Source: Verrucomicrobiota bacterium | GTDB taxonomy: Bacteria > Verrucomicrobiota > Verrucomicrobiia > Limisphaerales > JADJPG01 | DNA: 64,000 nucleotides | NCBI GenBank assembly: GCA_016713365.1 | Contig: JADJPG010000029.1 | Coordinates: 24,979-88,978 of the forward strand | Direction: 5' to 3' | Shown here: in pieces, positions 1-10,035 of the stretch | Numbering within the stretch: the first letter of the stretch is position 1 | Layout: every line of letters starts with the position of its first letter | The notes under the pieces: model-generated | Seen by the model: only the letters and a program-made list of their open reading frames with translations | The model's database searches: none | What the model was told of the DNA's origin: nothing | Made by a program: the position numbers and the translations under genes

Positions 1-273
1 TAGAGGGAAGGATGGAGGAAGAGTCGGATATCGCCAGAATGTGGTCATGGAAAAAGTTGGCCGCAAAACCACGGCAAAGACAAGTGCCTGTTGAACCGCC
101 AGGCATCACTGCGGCCTCATCATTGTCGAGCGATCAAAACCACTCCGCAATATTCCGGCAACGTTCCGTTCCGGTTGGTTATCGCTTCGAGCTGCCCCGT
201 GCCCATGAATGGCGATTCTCATTACCGTTCGGGATTCGGCTTGGGCTGTCTCGATAGCTAACGGGACTTTCCT
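1..273. other. Window edge, no supported gene
   Basis: A plus-strand open frame at 12..257 (81 codons) has no recognisable motif, no signal peptide and a composition typical of chance frames in GC-rich DNA, so it is not called. The region lies downstream of the minus-strand oxidoreductase and may contain its terminator, but no clear hairpin was seen. Confidence 0.5.
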
Positions 274-1629
274 TCAGACCACATCCGGAATTCGATAGTG
301 CTTCCGATACGCCGGCTTGAGGAGCGCGTTGGCAGCGTCGCTATTCGTGAATCGTTCCGTGGCGCCATCGAACATCAGTTGTTTTTGCCCGATGCGATGG
401 GAGGTATTCGCCAGGTGAACGAGACTGGCGCTGTGATGAGCCTGCTCAATGTCGGCGTTCGGCTGCTTCCGTGAACGCAGGCAATCAATGAAGTTCGGCT
501 GATGCCATTTGTCCGGGAAGTAGCCCTTGTCCTGATCGACCACCTTCCCGCCTTCCACCACGACCTGCCAGCCGCAGCCGTGGCGGCCCAGATACATCAT
601 CGCCTTCGTGCCGTAGATCTCGACCCGCGTCGCGGAGGTCGGCCAGTGCGGCCACTTGTCGCCATAGCGAACCTCGCTCGGATACTTGCGCAGATAGTTC
701 GTCGCGTTGCCGCTCTCGCAGGTCATCGCAAAATCGCCGTAGTCATAAGTGATGCACTGGAACTCCGGCACCTCGCGCTGGGATTGGAAGGCATAGTTAC
801 CGCCGATGCAAAGAACGGACTTCGGATGCGACGGATCGCCCAGCGCCATACGGGTCAGGTCGAGTTGATGACTGGCATCGTCGGCGAGCGTGCCGCCCTT
901 GTAATCCCACCACGGATGCCAGTTCAGGTGGCGTCCCGGATTGTAAGGCACCTCGGGTGCGGGTCCGAGCCACGCGTCCCAGTCCAGACCGGCGGGAGGG
1001 GCGCTGTCGGGCTTGGGTTCCCATTTGGAGCCGTCGAGCATGTTGTAAACCTTCACGTGGACGATGCGACCGAGCTTGCCGCTGGCGATGTAATCCCGCG
1101 CCGAGGCCGCGTAGGGGCCGCTGCGGTTTTGGAAGCCGACCTGCACGATGCGTTGGTACTTCCGCGCCGCCTCGATCATCTTGCGGCCTTCCCAGATGGC
1201 GATCGACGGGTTCTTCTCCACGTAAACATCCTTGCCCGCCTGACAGGCCCAGACAGTGGCCAGCGCGTGCCAATGCTCCGGCGTGGCGATGACCACGGCG
1301 TTCACATCCTTGTCGTCGAACGCAGCGCGCATGTCCGAGATACGTTGTGGTGCGCGCTTCTGAACGGTGGTCAGATCCTTCATGATGCCGGCGCCGCGAT
1401 CTTTCCAGATGTCGCAGACGCACTTGAATTCGACTCCCGGCAACCGCGACATCCCGCTCGAATGGGACGCCGCGCGCCCGCCTGCACCAATGAGCGCGAG
1501 GACAATCTGGTCACCCGGACTCTGCGCTCTCGTGATGGCAGGAAAACCAACTACCGAGGAACCGGTCGCGATCACTGCCGCCGCCTTAGATGAGGACGCG
1601 ATGAACCGTCGGCGTGTGATTGGCTTCAT
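274..1629 (-). CDS. Tat-exported Gfo/Idh/MocA family oxidoreductase
   Basis: A 451-residue NAD(P)-dependent oxidoreductase of the Gfo/Idh/MocA family. Residues 1-35 form a twin-arginine signal (TRRRFIA followed by a hydrophobic stretch and an A-x-A-like cleavage region), so it probably acts folded in the periplasm. A dinucleotide-binding loop (IGAGGRA, about residues 46-52) opens the Rossmann domain. The EKNPS segment is this family's version of the catalytic EKP motif, with Asn replacing the middle position. The C-terminal half is the usual alpha/beta substrate domain. In Verrucomicrobia and Planctomycetes such exported members are numerous and linked to sugar or polysaccharide catabolism; the exact sugar cannot be read here. 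It diverges from the GDSL-DUF1080 gene across a 277-bp intergenic region (1630..1906) that should hold both promoters. Confidence 0.9.
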   Translation of the reverse strand: MKPITRRRFIASSSKAAAVIATGSSVVGFPAITRAQSPGDQIVLALIGAGGRAASHSSGMSRLPGVEFKCVCDIWKDRGAGIMKDLTTVQKRAPQRISDMRAAFDDKDVNAVVIATPEHWHALATVWACQAGKDVYVEKNPSIAIWEGRKMIEAARKYQRIVQVGFQNRSGPYAASARDYIASGKLGRIVHVKVYNMLDGSKWEPKPDSAPPAGLDWDAWLGPAPEVPYNPGRHLNWHPWWDYKGGTLADDASHQLDLTRMALGDPSHPKSVLCIGGNYAFQSQREVPEFQCITYDYGDFAMTCESGNATNYLRKYPSEVRYGDKWPHWPTSATRVEIYGTKAMMYLGRHGCGWQVVVEGGKVVDQDKGYFPDKWHQPNFIDCLRSRKQPNADIEQAHHSASLVHLANTSHRIGQKQLMFDGATERFTNSDAANALLKPAYRKHYRIPDVV

Positions 1630-1906
1630 GAGGACAAAGTTGTGACTTGGTTCAATCTGTGGTCAACCAGTATTCCTGAGTTCAGGATAGCCTCGGCTCA
1701 CCCGCTTACCTCTGTAGTATTCTGCTGGAGTAGTGGCACGGGGACGCGAAAAGACTGGGACGCGCCTGCTCCAATTGAAGCCCAAATCGATGGCTTGACG
1801 TTCGCTGCCGCTGGCTCTCTGCTCACCGCAAAATGATCCAGTCGCCAAAGCCATTCTCTCGCCAGCGCGGCGTGTCGGAACCCAAACCATTCTCACAATC
1901 GAAACC

Positions 1907-3620
1907 ATGACCTCATTATTTCCTCACTATCGAGCCGCCCGGTGCTTTGCCTCCGCGGCCGTCGTCGCCCTCGCGTTCGCCCAAGCTGTCTCAGCCGAGA
2001 TCGCCATCAAAAGCGGAGAGAAGATCGCGTTCCTTGGCGACTCGATCACGCAGGGTGGCTGGGGCAACCCGGTGGGCTATGTGCGCCTGGTGATGGCCGG
2101 GCTCGAAGCGAACGGAGTCAAGGCCATGGCCGTGCCGGCCGGCATCGGCGGGCACAAGTCCGACAACATGCTCGGGCGACTGGAACGTGATGTGATCGCG
2201 AAGAAGCCTCAGTGGATGACGCTCAGCTGCGGGGTGAATGACGTGTGGCACGGGAAGAACGGTGTCGCGCTGGATGAAGCCGCGCTGGCCGCCGGCGATT
2301 TCGGAACCAACGGAGCGGCCCGGGGCACTTACAAGAAGAACATCGCCGCCATCGTGGAGAAGGCCGAGGCGGCTGGAATCAAGGTCGTGCTGCTGACGGC
2401 GACCGTGATTCATGAGAACCTTGCCAGCGCCGAGAACGCGAAGCTCGCGCCCTACAACGATTACCTGCGGACACTGGCCCGGGAGAAGAAAGCTGCCGCT
2501 CGCGGATCTGAACGCGATGTTCCAGGAGCGCATCAAGGCCGAGAACAAGCCCGGCCAGAAGGTGCTGACCAGCGACGGCGTTCACATGGCCATCGAAGGC
2601 GACAAGCTGATGGCGAAGGGTGTGCTCATGGCGTTCGGATTGAATGCAGCGGAATTGAAAAAAGCTGAAGAGGCATGGGGCCCGATGGAGGAAGCGGCGA
2701 AGAAGGCGGCAGCGGCGGCCAAGCTGCGGTCCCAAGCCTTCCTCACCGTCGAGAGCGCCGGACAGGATTATGCGGACCAGGGCGAATACGCCAATGACTG
2801 GGGCGGCGCACAGGTCATCGCGCTGGGCGACGACCGGTTCCGCGTCGTCATTCACAAAGGCGGATTGCCCGGCGCGGGCTGGGACAAATCGCCAAAGACG
2901 GAAGTCGAAGGCCGTCGCAGCGGATCTGCCATCCTGTTCACCAATGCCGCCACTGGCTGGACGTACTCCATCGCTCAAGGCGTTCTCACGACCAAGACCG
3001 ATCAGGGCGACGTTTACCAAATGAAAAAGGTCAGCCGCAGCAGTCCGACGCTTGGCGCGAAGGCGCCGGCTGGCGCGGACATTCTCTTCGACGGCACGAA
3101 CGCCGACGGCTGGCGCAACGGCCGGATCGATGGCCGCGGCTTTCTCCAATCCGGCACCACGTCGAAGGACATCTTCACCAACTTCACGCTGCACCTGGAA
3201 TTCCTCCTGCCGTTCAAGCCCTACGGTCGCGGTCAGGATCGCGGCAACAGCGGCGTCTATTTCCAGGATCGTTACGAAGTGCAGGTGCTCGACAGCTTCG
3301 GGCTCAAGGGCGAGAACAACGAGTGCGGCGGCATTTACACCAAGCACAAGCCCGCCGTGAACATGTGTTTCCCGCCGCTCGTGTGGCAGACCTACGACGT
3401 GGACTTCACCGCCGCGACTTTCGATGAAGCCGGGAAGAAGATCAAAAACGCCGTCATGACCGTGAAGCACAACGGCGTGCTCATCCATGACCAGGTCGAA
3501 GTCAACAGCACCACCACCTCCAGCGGCATCAACACCGTGACTCCAATCGGCGGCCCCATCCAACTGCAGGATCACGGCAATCCGATCTATTACCGGAACA
3601 TCTGGGCGGTCCGGAGATAG
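1907..3620 (+). CDS. GDSL/SGNH hydrolase fused to DUF1080 domain (frame broken near 2490)
   Basis: Two overlapping frames (1907..2668 and 2412..3620) form one protein of about 570 residues if one base is removed in the AAA run at 2489-2491; the join then reads EKKLPLADLN. Residues 1-30 are a signal peptide. The first domain is an SGNH esterase/lipase fold with block I GDSITQGG (nucleophile Ser46), the GVND block and, after the shift, the C-terminal D-G-V-H block carrying the catalytic Asp and His. The second half is a DUF1080 (3-keto-disaccharide hydrolase-like) beta-sandwich starting near LFDGTNADGW and containing the family-typical NSGVYFQDRYEVQ segment. The shift falls inside the hydrolase domain and would remove its catalytic His, so a native protein would need the corrected frame. 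Probably a periplasmic carbohydrate-deacylating or disaccharide-processing enzyme. Sequencing error is the likeliest cause of the break; a real pseudogene is possible. Confidence 0.8.
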
Positions 3621-3630
3621 CCTTTCGCCT

Positions 3631-3657
3631 GACGGCCGTAGGAGTCACTCCTGCGTC
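3631..3657. terminator. Palindrome between convergent genes, possible terminator
   Basis: AGGAGT-C-ACTCCT (3640-3652) is a perfect 6-bp palindrome with one central base. GACG (3631-3634) and CGTC (3654-3657) can pair outside it with mismatches between. It lies 10 bases after the stop of the GDSL-DUF1080 gene and before the converging DUF1501 remnant. No T-run follows, so terminator function is only suggested by position. Confidence 0.3.
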
Positions 3658-3695
3658 TTGCACACGACTTTGGGGAGATCCTTATTGCCGCGAGC

Positions 3696-4055
3696 TCAGG
3701 CCAGCACCGCCTTCACCACCTGTCCGTGAACATCGGTCAGGCGAACATCTCGGCCGCCGAATCGGTAGGTGAGCTTCTCGTGATCCATGGCCAGCAGGTG
3801 GAGGACGGTCGCCCACAGATCATAAACCGTGCAGACATCCTGCACCGCGTGGTAGCCGAGTTCGTCCGTGGCTCCGTGGGCCGTGCCGCCCTTGATGCCA
3901 CCGCCGGCCAGCCAGACGCTGAACCCAAAAGGATTGTGATCCCGTCCGTCGGTCGATTGCGCAAAGGGCGTCCGGCCGAATTCCCTGGCCCAGACGATGA
4001 GGGTCTCGTGGAACAGACCGCGCGCCTTCCGATCCCTCGGATACCAAAGTGGCAA
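3696..4055 (-). pseudogene. C-terminal remnant of a DUF1501 protein
   Basis: Only about the last 115 residues of a DUF1501 (sulfatase-superfamily, Tat-exported) protein are present. The conserved tail is clear: GLFHETLIVWAREFGRTPFAQ, GRDHNPFG, WLAGGGIKGG, GATDELGY and a closing region with DLWATVLHLL and LTDVHGQVVK. Full proteins are usually 430-500 residues with a Tat signal. Here similarity stops near 4035, and the upstream in-frame sequence resembles nothing in the family; the open frame begins only with a TTG codon at 4055. The remaining N-terminal three quarters are not found upstream, so this is a deletion relic rather than a frameshift. DUF1501 genes typically pair with DUF1549/DUF1553 cytochrome genes, absent here. 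Confidence 0.8.
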
Positions 4056-4442
4056 CTGCGCGTCGCGAATTGATCGGCTGCAAAAGACATTTGAGTGGAG
4101 CGTTGGACGCCGGATGAATCCTCAGCAGTGAGGTGAATTGGGAATTCTTGAGGCGGCAACGCGCCACAACGCCGGACTCCGTCAACGTAACGAAGTCGGG
4201 AAGCGCGATCGGTAGTTGATGGCGTAATTGCGCGATAGCCATATCTTCGCCCACAACAGCAGAACGTCACAACCAATGAACCCGCCACGAAAACCATTCC
4301 CGCTCGGTCGCCCCGTGGCCAAGCTCATGGATGATTCGCGTCTCGGCAAGCCGTACCCGCGGACGGATAAATCCATCTACAGCGCGGCTGCACTGAAGGG
4401 CTCGATCTTTCCGTTCCTGTTGGATAGCCTGCGGCGACAACC
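4056..4442. other. Intergenic region upstream of sigma factor
   Basis: No gene is supported over about 390 bases. A 56-codon plus-strand frame from ATG 4276 ends in a TGA at 4444-4446 that overlaps the GTG start of the sigma factor. It has no signal peptide or known motif; it could be a short translated leader, but codon pattern alone does not support it. The region marks the deletion junction of the DUF1501 remnant and should contain the sigma-factor promoter. Confidence 0.35.
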
Positions 4443-5183
4443 GTGAGCGATACCGAGCCATCTCAGGCCCGATTTCAAGGGCAGTTCCCGCAGACACGCT
4501 GGAGTGTGGTTCTGGCGGCGCGCGATGCGAAAGACCAGATGGCGGCGACAGCGCTGGATGAACTATGTCGCGCCTATTGGTTTCCGCTTTACGTCTATGT
4601 CCGCCGACGCGGGGCATCACCGGAGGACGCGGAAGATTTAACGCAGGGTTACTTCGCGGCGTTGATCGAGCGAGGCTATCTCACGCAAGTGGACCGCGAG
4701 CGCGGCAAGCTGCGTTCCTTTCTACTCACCACGCTCAAGCACTATCTGGCGGACGAATGGGACAAAACCCGGACGCTCAAGCGAGGGCACGGCCAGCGGC
4801 TTGTCTCGATCGATGCCGCCAATGCTGAGGAACGCTACGCGATGGAACCGGCAGATGAGGCATCGCCTGACCGGTTGTTCGACCGACGCTGGGCTCTGAC
4901 GCTGCTCGACAACGTGCTGACGGCGCTGCGGGCTGACTACGCCAGCGCGGGACAAGAACGATTGTTTGATGGCTTGAAAAAGTTTCTCGCCTGGAACAGC
5001 GCCAGCGAAGCCTATCGTGAAACAGCGGCCGAACTGGGCATGAAGGAGAACGCGGTGCGCGTCGCCGTGTTTCGCCTGCGACGACGTTACGGTAATTTGC
5101 TGCGCGATCAGGTGGCGGACACCGTGACCTCGCCGGACGAAGTTCCCGCCGAACTGGAACAACTCCTCTCCCTGATGCGATGA
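4443..5183 (+). CDS. ECF-type RNA polymerase sigma factor
   Basis: A 246-residue sigma-70 family factor of the ECF class common in Planctomycetes and Verrucomicrobia. It opens with a FPQTRWSVVLAA stretch typical of kinase-linked ECF factors. Region 2 is around residues 30-95 (LYVYVRRRGASPEDAEDLTQGYF then RGKLRSFLLTTLKHYLAD), and the region 4 helix-turn-helix lies near residues 185-220 (ETAAELGMKENAVRVAVFRLRRRYG). The GTG start is chosen because the family N-terminus begins immediately after it. The next gene, 67 bases downstream on the same strand, is a transmembrane Ser/Thr kinase, a frequent partnership in which the kinase is thought to control the sigma factor. Promoter specificity cannot be read from the sequence. 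Confidence 0.9.
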   Translation: MSDTEPSQARFQGQFPQTRWSVVLAARDAKDQMAATALDELCRAYWFPLYVYVRRRGASPEDAEDLTQGYFAALIERGYLTQVDRERGKLRSFLLTTLKHYLADEWDKTRTLKRGHGQRLVSIDAANAEERYAMEPADEASPDRLFDRRWALTLLDNVLTALRADYASAGQERLFDGLKKFLAWNSASEAYRETAAELGMKENAVRVAVFRLRRRYGNLLRDQVADTVTSPDEVPAELEQLLSLMR

Positions 5184-5250
5184 AAGATCATCCTCGCGTC
5201 GCCCGGTAACATTCCAGAAGGCACACCCGCAGTAAGCAAAAGAAGCGGCC

Positions 5251-7218
5251 ATGTCAGAGCAATCGAAAGCAACGACGACGGCGAACGCATGCGCGGCCTG
5301 CGGCAGAAGCCTGCCAACGAACGCGCCGGGCGGACTTTGCCCTGCCTGTCTGCTGGAACGTGGTGTCGCGCTCGCGACCCGCGCCAGTGCAAGACCGGGC
5401 GACTTCGTTCCGCCGGCCCCGGAGGAACTCGCGGTCCTGTTCCCAGAGTTTGAGATCGTGTCGTTGCTCGGCCGCGGCGGAATAAGCGCGGTTTACAAAG
5501 CGGTGCAGCCAGACCTCGACCGCACGGTGGCGATCAAGTTGTTGCCGCCGGAAACGGCGCGCGACGCGGAGTTCATGGAACGCTTCCGCCGCGAAGCCGC
5601 CACGCTCGCGAGGCTTGATCATCCCGGCATCGTCCGACTCTACGACTTCGGACAACGCGACGACTTCGCCTACTTCGTCATGGAATTCGTGGACGGAGTC
5701 GATCTAGCGCAGCAGCTGGCAGCGGGACCGATGTCGCCTCCGGACGCATTCGAAATCGTGGGCCAGCTCTGCGACGCACTCCAACACTCGCACGAGCGCG
5801 GCGTGATCCATCGCGACCTCAAGCCAGCCAACATCCTAATCGCGCGCGACGGTCGCGTGAAACTCGCGGACTTTGGACTGGCCCGCCTCACGCAGCCGGA
5901 CGCGGGCGAAATGGGGTTGACGCGCACAGGTGCGCGGCTCGGCACGCCGCGATACATGGCGCCTGAACAACTGAACGGCGTGACGGCGGATCATCGCGTG
6001 GACGTGTATGCGCTCGGCGTGGTGCTCTACGAAATGCTGACGGCGCAACTGCCCGTCGGCCATTTCGATCCGCCGTCCGAAAAGATTCCCGCGCTCACGC
6101 CGCGTCTGGACGAGGTGGTGTTGCGGGCGCTGAACGCCGAGCCAGAACGGCGATTCGCGTCGATGATCGAGGTGAAAGAGCGCCTGCGCGACGCCGTAGC
6201 GCGTCCCGGCCTGACGCGTCCAGAACGGCGGCAGCAACTGGCCCGGCGTTTGTTCGCCGCCTCGCTGCTCGCGGCAATCATCGGCGCGGGCGCGGTGTGG
6301 CTCTGGTCATCGCGCGATGCGTCTCATGGACAGGCGACTCAACCGACCGGTCCGATTACCGAACGCGCGACGCTTCCCTCCGGCCGGCTCATCGTGTTTG
6401 GCGGGGCTACGTGTCCGGTCGCGAACGAACGGGTCTCCGCTGTCGCGTTGGGCGGCGGGCTGAACGAGTTCGGCCTCGCGCTGCTTCCGGACGGCACGGT
6501 GCGCGCGTGGGGAGACAATCGGTTCGGACAGACGAATGTTCCGGCGGGACTCCGCGAGGTCATCGCCATCGCCGCAGGCCAGGGCGCGAAGAGCGCACAC
6601 GCGCTGGCGTTGCGGGCGGACGGCACCGTCGCCGGTTGGGGCGACAATACCTTCGGCCAGGGGGTTCCGCCGATGGGCTTGACGAATGTCGCGGCGATTG
6701 TGGCGGGCGAATTGCACAGCCTCGCATTGACGCGCGAAGGCCGGGTGGTGGCATGGGGCAACGGGACCAGTCCGGCGCTTGCGGTCCCAAAGAATCTTCC
6801 ACCAGCGAAAGCGATTGCGACCGGAGCTGACTTCAGCCTGGCACTCTCAATGGATGGACGCGTAACCGCGTGGGGCGTGAATGAGAGGGGCCAGTGCGAC
6901 GTGCCGCCGTCGGCGCAATCCGTCGTGCAATTTGCGGCCGGTTCGCATCACGCGCTCGCGTTGCTGGCCGACGGCAAGGTGATCGCCTGGGGCGGGAATT
7001 CGTCGCAACAATGCGATGTGCCCGCAACCTTGCCGCCCGCGACCGCCGTGTTTGCTGGCGGGGACGGAAGCGCGGCTTTGGATGCCTCCGGAGCATTGCG
7101 TGTGTGGGGTAAAGTTCCGATGCCAGCCGCGGAGTTCAAAGGCCGTGTTGCCCAAGTCGTGGCGGGATCGCAGACGTGGCTGATGATCGAGAAACCCGCA
7201 GCGACCGCCGTCCACTAA
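5251..7218 (+). CDS. Transmembrane Ser/Thr protein kinase with zinc-ribbon and RCC1-like repeats
   Basis: A 655-residue Hanks-type kinase. A short zinc ribbon leads (C14, C17, C30, C33). The kinase domain spans about residues 66-318: glycine loop LGRGGISAVY, catalytic Lys96, HRDLKPAN at 187-194 with Asp189, DFG at 207-209, and the GTPRYMAPEQ activation-segment end. One membrane helix follows (about 335-352). The extracytoplasmic part (about 370-645) is a series of RCC1-type repeats with alternating ALAL, DG, V-AWG and FGQ signatures, likely a seven-bladed propeller that senses or binds something outside the membrane. It follows the ECF sigma gene closely, so the pair may act as a signal-transduction unit. 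Its stop is six bases from the stop of the converging TPR gene. All key catalytic residues are present, so activity is expected. Confidence 0.93.
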   Translation: MSEQSKATTTANACAACGRSLPTNAPGGLCPACLLERGVALATRASARPGDFVPPAPEELAVLFPEFEIVSLLGRGGISAVYKAVQPDLDRTVAIKLLPPETARDAEFMERFRREAATLARLDHPGIVRLYDFGQRDDFAYFVMEFVDGVDLAQQLAAGPMSPPDAFEIVGQLCDALQHSHERGVIHRDLKPANILIARDGRVKLADFGLARLTQPDAGEMGLTRTGARLGTPRYMAPEQLNGVTADHRVDVYALGVVLYEMLTAQLPVGHFDPPSEKIPALTPRLDEVVLRALNAEPERRFASMIEVKERLRDAVARPGLTRPERRQQLARRLFAASLLAAIIGAGAVWLWSSRDASHGQATQPTGPITERATLPSGRLIVFGGATCPVANERVSAVALGGGLNEFGLALLPDGTVRAWGDNRFGQTNVPAGLREVIAIAAGQGAKSAHALALRADGTVAGWGDNTFGQGVPPMGLTNVAAIVAGELHSLALTREGRVVAWGNGTSPALAVPKNLPPAKAIATGADFSLALSMDGRVTAWGVNERGQCDVPPSAQSVVQFAAGSHHALALLADGKVIAWGGNSSQQCDVPATLPPATAVFAGGDGSAALDASGALRVWGKVPMPAAEFKGRVAQVVAGSQTWLMIEKPAATAVH

Positions 7219-7224
7219 ACAGGA

Positions 7225-8661
7225 TCAAGGCATGGACTTGGCTTCGCCTGTCGCTGGGGACTCGCGCAGGCTGGCCAGCAACTTGTTCCAAGCGATGGCC
7301 GTGCGGGAACCGGGTTTGCCGCCGCGCGTCGATTCGGCGAAGGAGATGTTTTCCTGAATGAGTTGCTGCGCGGCCTCGCCCATTCCGGCCTTGGTCAGTC
7401 GTTCCCGATATTTTCCGGTGTAGTCGAGAATCTCGCCGATGGTCGTCTCGTCATCCGGATCGATGAGAATGAGACGATGCAGCGCGGCGAGCGCGGCGCG
7501 GGCACTGGCCAAGGCGTTCGTGGTGCTTCCGGTGTCGAACTGGAGCAACGTCATGCGATGGTGTGAGTGAGCCAGCTTCCGAATCGCACGGGTGCTCTTC
7601 GGATCCCAATCGACCAGTCCCTGCCGCAGCGTGAGAGCTTCGCGCAGATAAGGCTCGGCGCGCGCGTATTCTCTTTTTAGGTGCATGAGCGCGCCGAGAT
7701 TCTGAAGCGTGGTGGCGAGTTCCTTTTCCCAGCGCCGGTTCTTCGGCTCGCGCCGGATGAGCGCGCGGTTCGGTTCGACGGCACGGAGGAAGCTGTCCTC
7801 GGCGGCGGCGTAATTCTTCTCGTGCATCGCCACGACGCCCAAGTTGTTGTGCGCCGTCATCAGCATTTGCACCCAAGACAATTCGTCGGGCCGGTGCGAG
7901 ATCGCGGCGGAGATATGCTGGATGGTTTCCGAAAATTCCTTCCGGGCCTTGGGATAGTTTTTCGCCATGCGCTCGATCTCGCCCAGTCCGAGGTGAACCT
8001 TCGCCAGGCCATGCGAGCGCCAGTCGGCGTCCTTGATGGGGCTCTTCGGATCTCCGTAAAGGCGCAACATCTCGGCGTAAGTTTCGCGCGCGGCGTAGGG
8101 ATCGCCGGATTGATACTGATACAAGGCCAGTTCACCCAGGGCGCGTCCGACGCGGATCGTTCGCTCGCCGTCCGGGTCGGCGGCCGCGGCGGCAATCTTC
8201 CACAACGCGATCGAACGGCGCGCGGTGGCGATGGCCGCGGGGTGGTCGCCCTGTTGATATTGAGCATCCGAAAGGGTCAACAGGACGGACGCGTGCTTGG
8301 CCTGAGAGTCAGGCGTGACGAGTTCCGGCGGGAGATGATCAAAGTAGGCGACGGTCCGTTCCGTGGCGGCCAGGAGAAGATCCGACCGGCCGAGTTGGTA
8401 GAGTTCGTCCCGGAGATCGTCGAGAAGGAAGCCGGCGAGTTCCTCCGCTTGATCGCGGGCGCGTTGCCGGCGGTTCGCGGCGTGCCGTGCCTCAGCGGCG
8501 GCTTTCTGTGCGTGGAGGGATTCCTGATGCGCGGTTTCCCGGAGCTTCTTTTGCTCGAAGTATCCGATGGCGAGCAGGGTCGAGAGCACTGCCAGCACGC
8601 CGCTGACTCCAGCGGCTGCGAGGATGAGACGCCACTGACCCGAGCTGCCCGTCGCTGCCAT
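7225..8661 (-). CDS. Membrane-anchored TPR protein, kinase-like C-terminal half without a kinase domain
   Basis: A 478-residue protein with one N-terminal membrane helix (about residues 11-32), then a charged, Ala/Glu/Arg-rich likely coiled coil (about 35-75) and a series of tetratricopeptide repeats (about 85-440). The stretch from the helix onward, including FLLDDLRDELYQLGRSDLL and the following YFDHLP, strongly resembles the membrane-plus-TPR tail of Planctomycete and Verrucomicrobial Ser/Thr kinases, in which a kinase domain precedes the helix. Here nothing kinase-like precedes it, and the upstream 276 bases lack kinase motifs in any frame. It converges with a complete kinase gene, so a scaffold or sensor role near that kinase is possible. 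It could be a domain-loss derivative or a stand-alone TPR adaptor. Confidence 0.75.
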   Translation of the reverse strand: MAATGSSGQWRLILAAAGVSGVLAVLSTLLAIGYFEQKKLRETAHQESLHAQKAAAEARHAANRRQRARDQAEELAGFLLDDLRDELYQLGRSDLLLAATERTVAYFDHLPPELVTPDSQAKHASVLLTLSDAQYQQGDHPAAIATARRSIALWKIAAAAADPDGERTIRVGRALGELALYQYQSGDPYAARETYAEMLRLYGDPKSPIKDADWRSHGLAKVHLGLGEIERMAKNYPKARKEFSETIQHISAAISHRPDELSWVQMLMTAHNNLGVVAMHEKNYAAAEDSFLRAVEPNRALIRREPKNRRWEKELATTLQNLGALMHLKREYARAEPYLREALTLRQGLVDWDPKSTRAIRKLAHSHHRMTLLQFDTGSTTNALASARAALAALHRLILIDPDDETTIGEILDYTGKYRERLTKAGMGEAAQQLIQENISFAESTRGGKPGSRTAIAWNKLLASLRESPATGEAKSMP

Positions 8662-8937
8662 GATGGATCGAATAGCACAGGCCGGGCGGCATCTTCAATT
8701 CTGAATCCGGGCGGGTGGAGGCGGAAAGTTCTGCAGATTTCACGGTAACAATTCCCGTTCGTTGCCCGCAGTAGGAGGCAGAATCAGTATGAAACAAGCA
8801 TTTCAATCCATTGAAGGCCGCCAGGAATTCGGGCTCGACCGTGCCCGGCGGAATCGGTTGCCCGATAATTCATCCAACTCATCAGCCCGTTTTTGCGACA
8901 CGGAGGACGCGAAGGAACGGCAAATCCAGCACTGCTT

Positions 8938-10018
8938 ATGACCACTCCAATTCTTCGTTCAATCCCGGTGCTCGCCGCGCTTGCTTCTCTAGGCGGACTC
9001 CCGTTTGCCGTCCATGCACAGGCCGGCCCCGCACTGCAAATCACCACCATCCAGGCCGCCCCGGGCGCTCCGGCGCAATTCACGTTCAATGATTCCGGGA
9101 CTGGCGCGACGAATTATCTCGTCGAGTTCGCGCCGACTCTGGGGGTCAACGGCGTGTGGTCGAACGTCACCAGCGCGGTCGTGCAATCGCTCGGCGGAGG
9201 AAACTTTCGCGTGCAGATCCCGGATCAACAGACGGGCCTCGGCTTCTTCCGCGTGCGCGGCTATGGCGGCTCGGCAGGCGTCATCAGTGCGAGCTTCAAT
9301 TCGCCCGCACTCCAGGCCACCGAAGGCGGCGTGGTGTCACCCACCATCACGTTCAGCGCGCCGTATCACGGCATCGTGCGATACACGATCAGCGGCACGG
9401 CGGCATCCGGCGACTTCGTGAGCTTGAGCGGCGAGGTGTTCGTGAATGGCACCAGCGCAACCATTCCGATCACGTTGCTGGATAATCAGACCATGGGTTC
9501 GCTCCGCTACCTGACGCTGACGTTGCAGGCCGGACCGGCGCTGCAATTGGGCGCGGGCAGCGCAACAACCATCACCATCGATGAGAATGACGCCGACTGG
9601 CAGGGGACGTTCGTGACCAGCGGCGCGAGCGTCGCGTTTGTGTTGCCGGATCACGAGGCGAACGGCGCGAGGATGGCGAGCCTGAAGGGGCACGGGGCCG
9701 GGCTTGTTCCCGACGACGGAAGTTCCCGCGGGGCTGCTTTTCACGGCGAGCCAGTTCGCGGCGTCAGTCGGCGATGTGCCGGCGGCGGCCAGCGCCACGT
9801 TGTTGAACGAGCCGATGAGCTTGAGCCTGTTCCTCAGCGCGATGAATGGCATCACCAACCAAATGGTGAGTGCGACGCAGGTGCGGGGCACGGGCAGCCT
9901 GATTAGTGCGGTGCCAGGCAAACCGTTCCTGACCACGACGAACTTCGGCACGTTCGTGCTGCTCAAACCGCCGGTGCAACCTTCCACCAACCAGGTGGAC
10001 CTCGTCACCGCGCCGTGA
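8938..10018 (+). CDS. Secreted Calx-beta domain protein (frame broken near 9688)
   Basis: Frame 8938..9906 joins frame 9704..10018 if one base of the GGGG run at 9687-9690 is removed, giving 359 residues and the junction ASLKGTGPGLFPTTE. The ATG at 8938 is chosen over an upstream codon at 8893 because it starts a clean signal peptide ending near VHAQA. Residues about 30-115 form a beta-sandwich with the LGFFRVRGYG ending often seen in Verrucomicrobial secreted proteins. About 120-215 is a Calx-beta domain (ATEGG, TISGTAASGDF, DENDADW). The last part has no recognised domain. It ends 17 bases before a very large secreted protein on the same strand, so the two probably form an operon and may act together at the cell surface. 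No catalytic motif was seen. Confidence 0.7.
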
Positions 10019-10035
10019 ATCAGAAAGGTCATCCG

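Noticed and set aside
502..1593. 363-codon open frame on the plus strand over the Gfo/Idh/MocA gene
   Set aside because: It is the antisense shadow of a clear family member in GC-rich DNA; no motif, signal or start context.
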